Shown here: positions 62,291 through 64,000 of the stretch, in pieces
How positions within the stretch are numbered: position 1 is the stretch's first letter
Layout of the letters: every line of letters starts with the position of its first letter
Assembly: GCA_963575745.1 (NCBI GenBank)
Contig: CAUYUJ010022093.1
Location: 621,341-685,340 of the forward strand
Direction: 5' to 3'
From: Prorocentrum cordatum
Lineage: Eukaryota > Sar > Dinophyceae > Prorocentrales > Prorocentraceae
DNA length: 64,000 bases
Translations under genes and position numbers: made by a program
The notes under the pieces: generated by a model
The model's input: only the letters and a program-made list of their open reading frames with translations
Databases searched by the model: none
Told to the model about the DNA's origin: nothing

Positions 62291-63384
62291 CCTTCCAACA
62301 TATGCCTACGAACATCCACGAGACCTCGTACCCACAACTCAGGCACGGTGGCGGAACGGGCCTGAGACTTATAAACATTGACGGCGATGTTCTTTCACCA
62401 ATGACATATGTGGCGCCCGCACACTACCGCGGCAGGAGACTGAGCCTTTTCAAGTTCTTTCTCAAGCTCGACACCACTGGATCATGAGCCTGTGTCAACC
62501 TTCAATTCCCGCCCCGGAAACTGTGGATGCTTCGTGGCACCCCCGCCTGTCCGGACGTGGTGCCGCGAAGCGTTGTGGATCAGAAAAAGGATAAAGAGAA
62601 ATAGAAGAAGAAACACAACAATAATACTCGTAATTGTAAGATGAAGAAGAAAGGGCCATGACATCGGGGAGAGTTCATGGCCTGCCATGATATCCACCCT
62701 CCGTAGTCCCCACCCCCTGCTCTTCGACAACCCCGACGCTTCCTCGCAGGCGCCGCCGTCTCTGTGCCCGGGCCCAGCCGTGTGAGATGCCCAGTCTCAG
62801 CGGATGTGTTCGGTGGGAGCTCTGGGAGGTCTCTGCGGGCACGGTCAGTAGCTGCTGAGCGAGATTGCGGCAAGCTCGTGTCGTGACGACTTCGGCGCTG
62901 GCTTCTGACACCGCGTGGACCGTTCAACCCTGAACGATCGCGGCTAGCCGATAGCGCAGATCGTTCGGTGTCGGCGGGTTCTGGCCCACTGGCGGCACTC
63001 AACCTTGAACGCCCGCAGCGGCGTCGCCGCCGAGTCGACGCGGCGCGAACCTGGGGGAACAAGGAGCTGTCCAGCCCAATTGCAGGCTTGCCTGATCGCC
63101 TGCATGCTGGCCTGACTACTTTTGAATGCATTGCCTGTCAACACCTCGGGGGCGATGTGAGCCAAGTCGAGCCCTGCGAAGGTGGCGCCGAGCAGGCGGC
63201 GAGAGTCAGCAGCGCGCGCGCGCGGGGAGAGGACCGTCCTCGGTGCCGTCCACCGACGGCGCCGCGGGGGAAATGGGGCACGCGCCTCCGGCCTGCGGCG
63301 GCCGCCAGGGGCAACGGGCTGGCAGCGGTGGCCGCCGCACTAAGCCCGCGGCAGCAATGCAGCGTGACGGGGGCGAGCGGTCTG
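62291..63384. other. No gene recognised
   Basis: Both strands have open frames, but I see no domain. GTCGTGACGACTTCGGCGCTGG, CTTCTGACACCGC (62880-62915) resembles GTCGTGAGACGACTTCGACGCC, CTCCGACACCGC at 42423-42460, another dispersed repeat pair. Confidence 0.45.
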
Positions 63385-63560
63385 ACTACCTACCAGACCA
63401 CCCCAACCCAACCCGAAGACCCGAATTTGACCGGAATTTCGGGTTGGGGGGGGTACGGATTCCATGTGTTTTTTCAACGTTCCCCGACCCCCCCCCCACT
63501 GGAAATGGAGGGCAAATTGAGGGCTTCGGGTTGGGTTGGGGTGGTTTGGTGGGTGGTGAC
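63385..63560. mobile_element. Foldback element with about 70-bp arms
   Basis: The left arm has ACCACCCCAACCCAACCCG, AAG then CCCGAATTTGACCGGAATTTCGGG. The right arm is the imperfect reverse complement (AAATGGAGGGCAAATTGAGGG, CTTCGGGTTGGGTTGGGGTGG). Pairing is near-perfect over the outer 25 bp and decays inward. The centre is GATTCCATGTGTTTTTTCAACG. No coding capacity. Confidence 0.65.
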
Positions 63561-64000
63561 GGTCTGACACCGTCCCCGGGTGCGTGGCCCAAGTCGGGTT
63601 CCGCGGTGCGTGCTGTAGTTGAGCCTCCGCTTCTGAAGCGCAGGCACCACCAGACCTGGAGAGGCGGACGGGAGGGAGGGGCATCCTGGTCTGGGTTCGG
63701 CGCGGCGCGCTGCGACTCGAAAGACCACCCGAGGAGACTGGTCGCCTGCAAGCCCGCCGCGAGCGCCAAATGTTGAGTAACTCATTTAATGAAAACAGTA
63801 AGCGGGAATCAAAAGCCCGCCACGGGTGCAGATTTGACGCTTCGTTCGAATACCTATGACGTGTTTGGGAACGAAAACACGCAGACGCATCATGTTCCAT
63901 GCCCTTCTGCGCGAACCAGACCAGCGTCACCGTTCCCTCAGAACCTCCGACGACGCAAGAACATTATTACATCAGAGAAAAGCCCCAATCAATTAATTAT
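63561..64000. other. No gene recognised
   Basis: Mixed sequence to the window end, becoming AT-richer after 63770. Nothing identifiable. Confidence 0.4.

Overview
The window reads as dinoflagellate nuclear DNA. The strongest evidence is at 45558-45579: the 22-nt dinoflagellate spliced leader (DinoSL) with one mismatch, lying 100 bp upstream of a retroelement reading frame. Other traits fit: high GC, very few plausible genes, many decayed retroelements, and a great excess of simple arrays, above all (TCC)n/(GGA)n. I cannot name a species. I found no intact gene, rRNA or tRNA; every substantial reading frame I can interpret is a decayed mobile element or an unrecognised, broken coding relic. 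The many long frames over GGA/TCC arrays are low-complexity artefacts.

The interpretable coding content is four non-LTR retroelements. Three lie on the + strand and appear to be one family (order: zinc-finger ORF1, endonuclease, reverse transcriptase, Cys/His knuckle, RNase H, C-terminal Cys-rich tail): a 5'-truncated copy at 10005-11300, a copy lacking the knuckle and RNase H at 19141-22091, and an apparently full-length but stop- and frameshift-ridden copy at 45558-52300 that starts with the DinoSL relic. All three are bracketed by (TCC)n arrays in the same orientation. A different LINE (APE endonuclease + RT) lies on the - strand at 37339-40979, flanked by an 8-bp direct repeat and sitting between two blocks of a GC-rich tandem repeat.

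Non-autonomous or repeat-borne structures make up much of the rest. Two copies of an element (833-1675 and 27098-27716) share both ends, including an 11-bp terminal inverted repeat, but have different GCTAA-type arrays as their core. Foldback elements enclose a (TCC)n core (18117-18295) and a (GGA)n core (7762-8024). Hairpin elements lie at 26781-26928, 30229-30346, 30534-30685 and 63385-63560. A composite unit occurs twice (55311-56545 and 60166-61272): trinucleotide array, conserved head, 73-bp satellite, conserved tail. Several dispersed repeat pairs and minisatellites fill further gaps.

Layout: 1-9.8 kb arrays and dispersed repeats; 9.8-11.4 retroelement fragment; 11.4-19 arrays, minisatellite, foldback; 19-22.5 retroelement; 22.5-27 pyrimidine arrays; 27-31.6 inverted-repeat elements and a broken coding relic on the - strand; 31.6-37 arrays and two possible exons; 37.3-41 the - strand LINE; 41-45.5 tandem repeats; 45.5-52.3 the DinoSL-headed retroelement; 52.3-54.5 the longest pyrimidine tracts; 54.8-61.3 the paired satellite units; 61.3-64 degenerate repeats and a foldback. 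All boundaries and homologies were read by eye.
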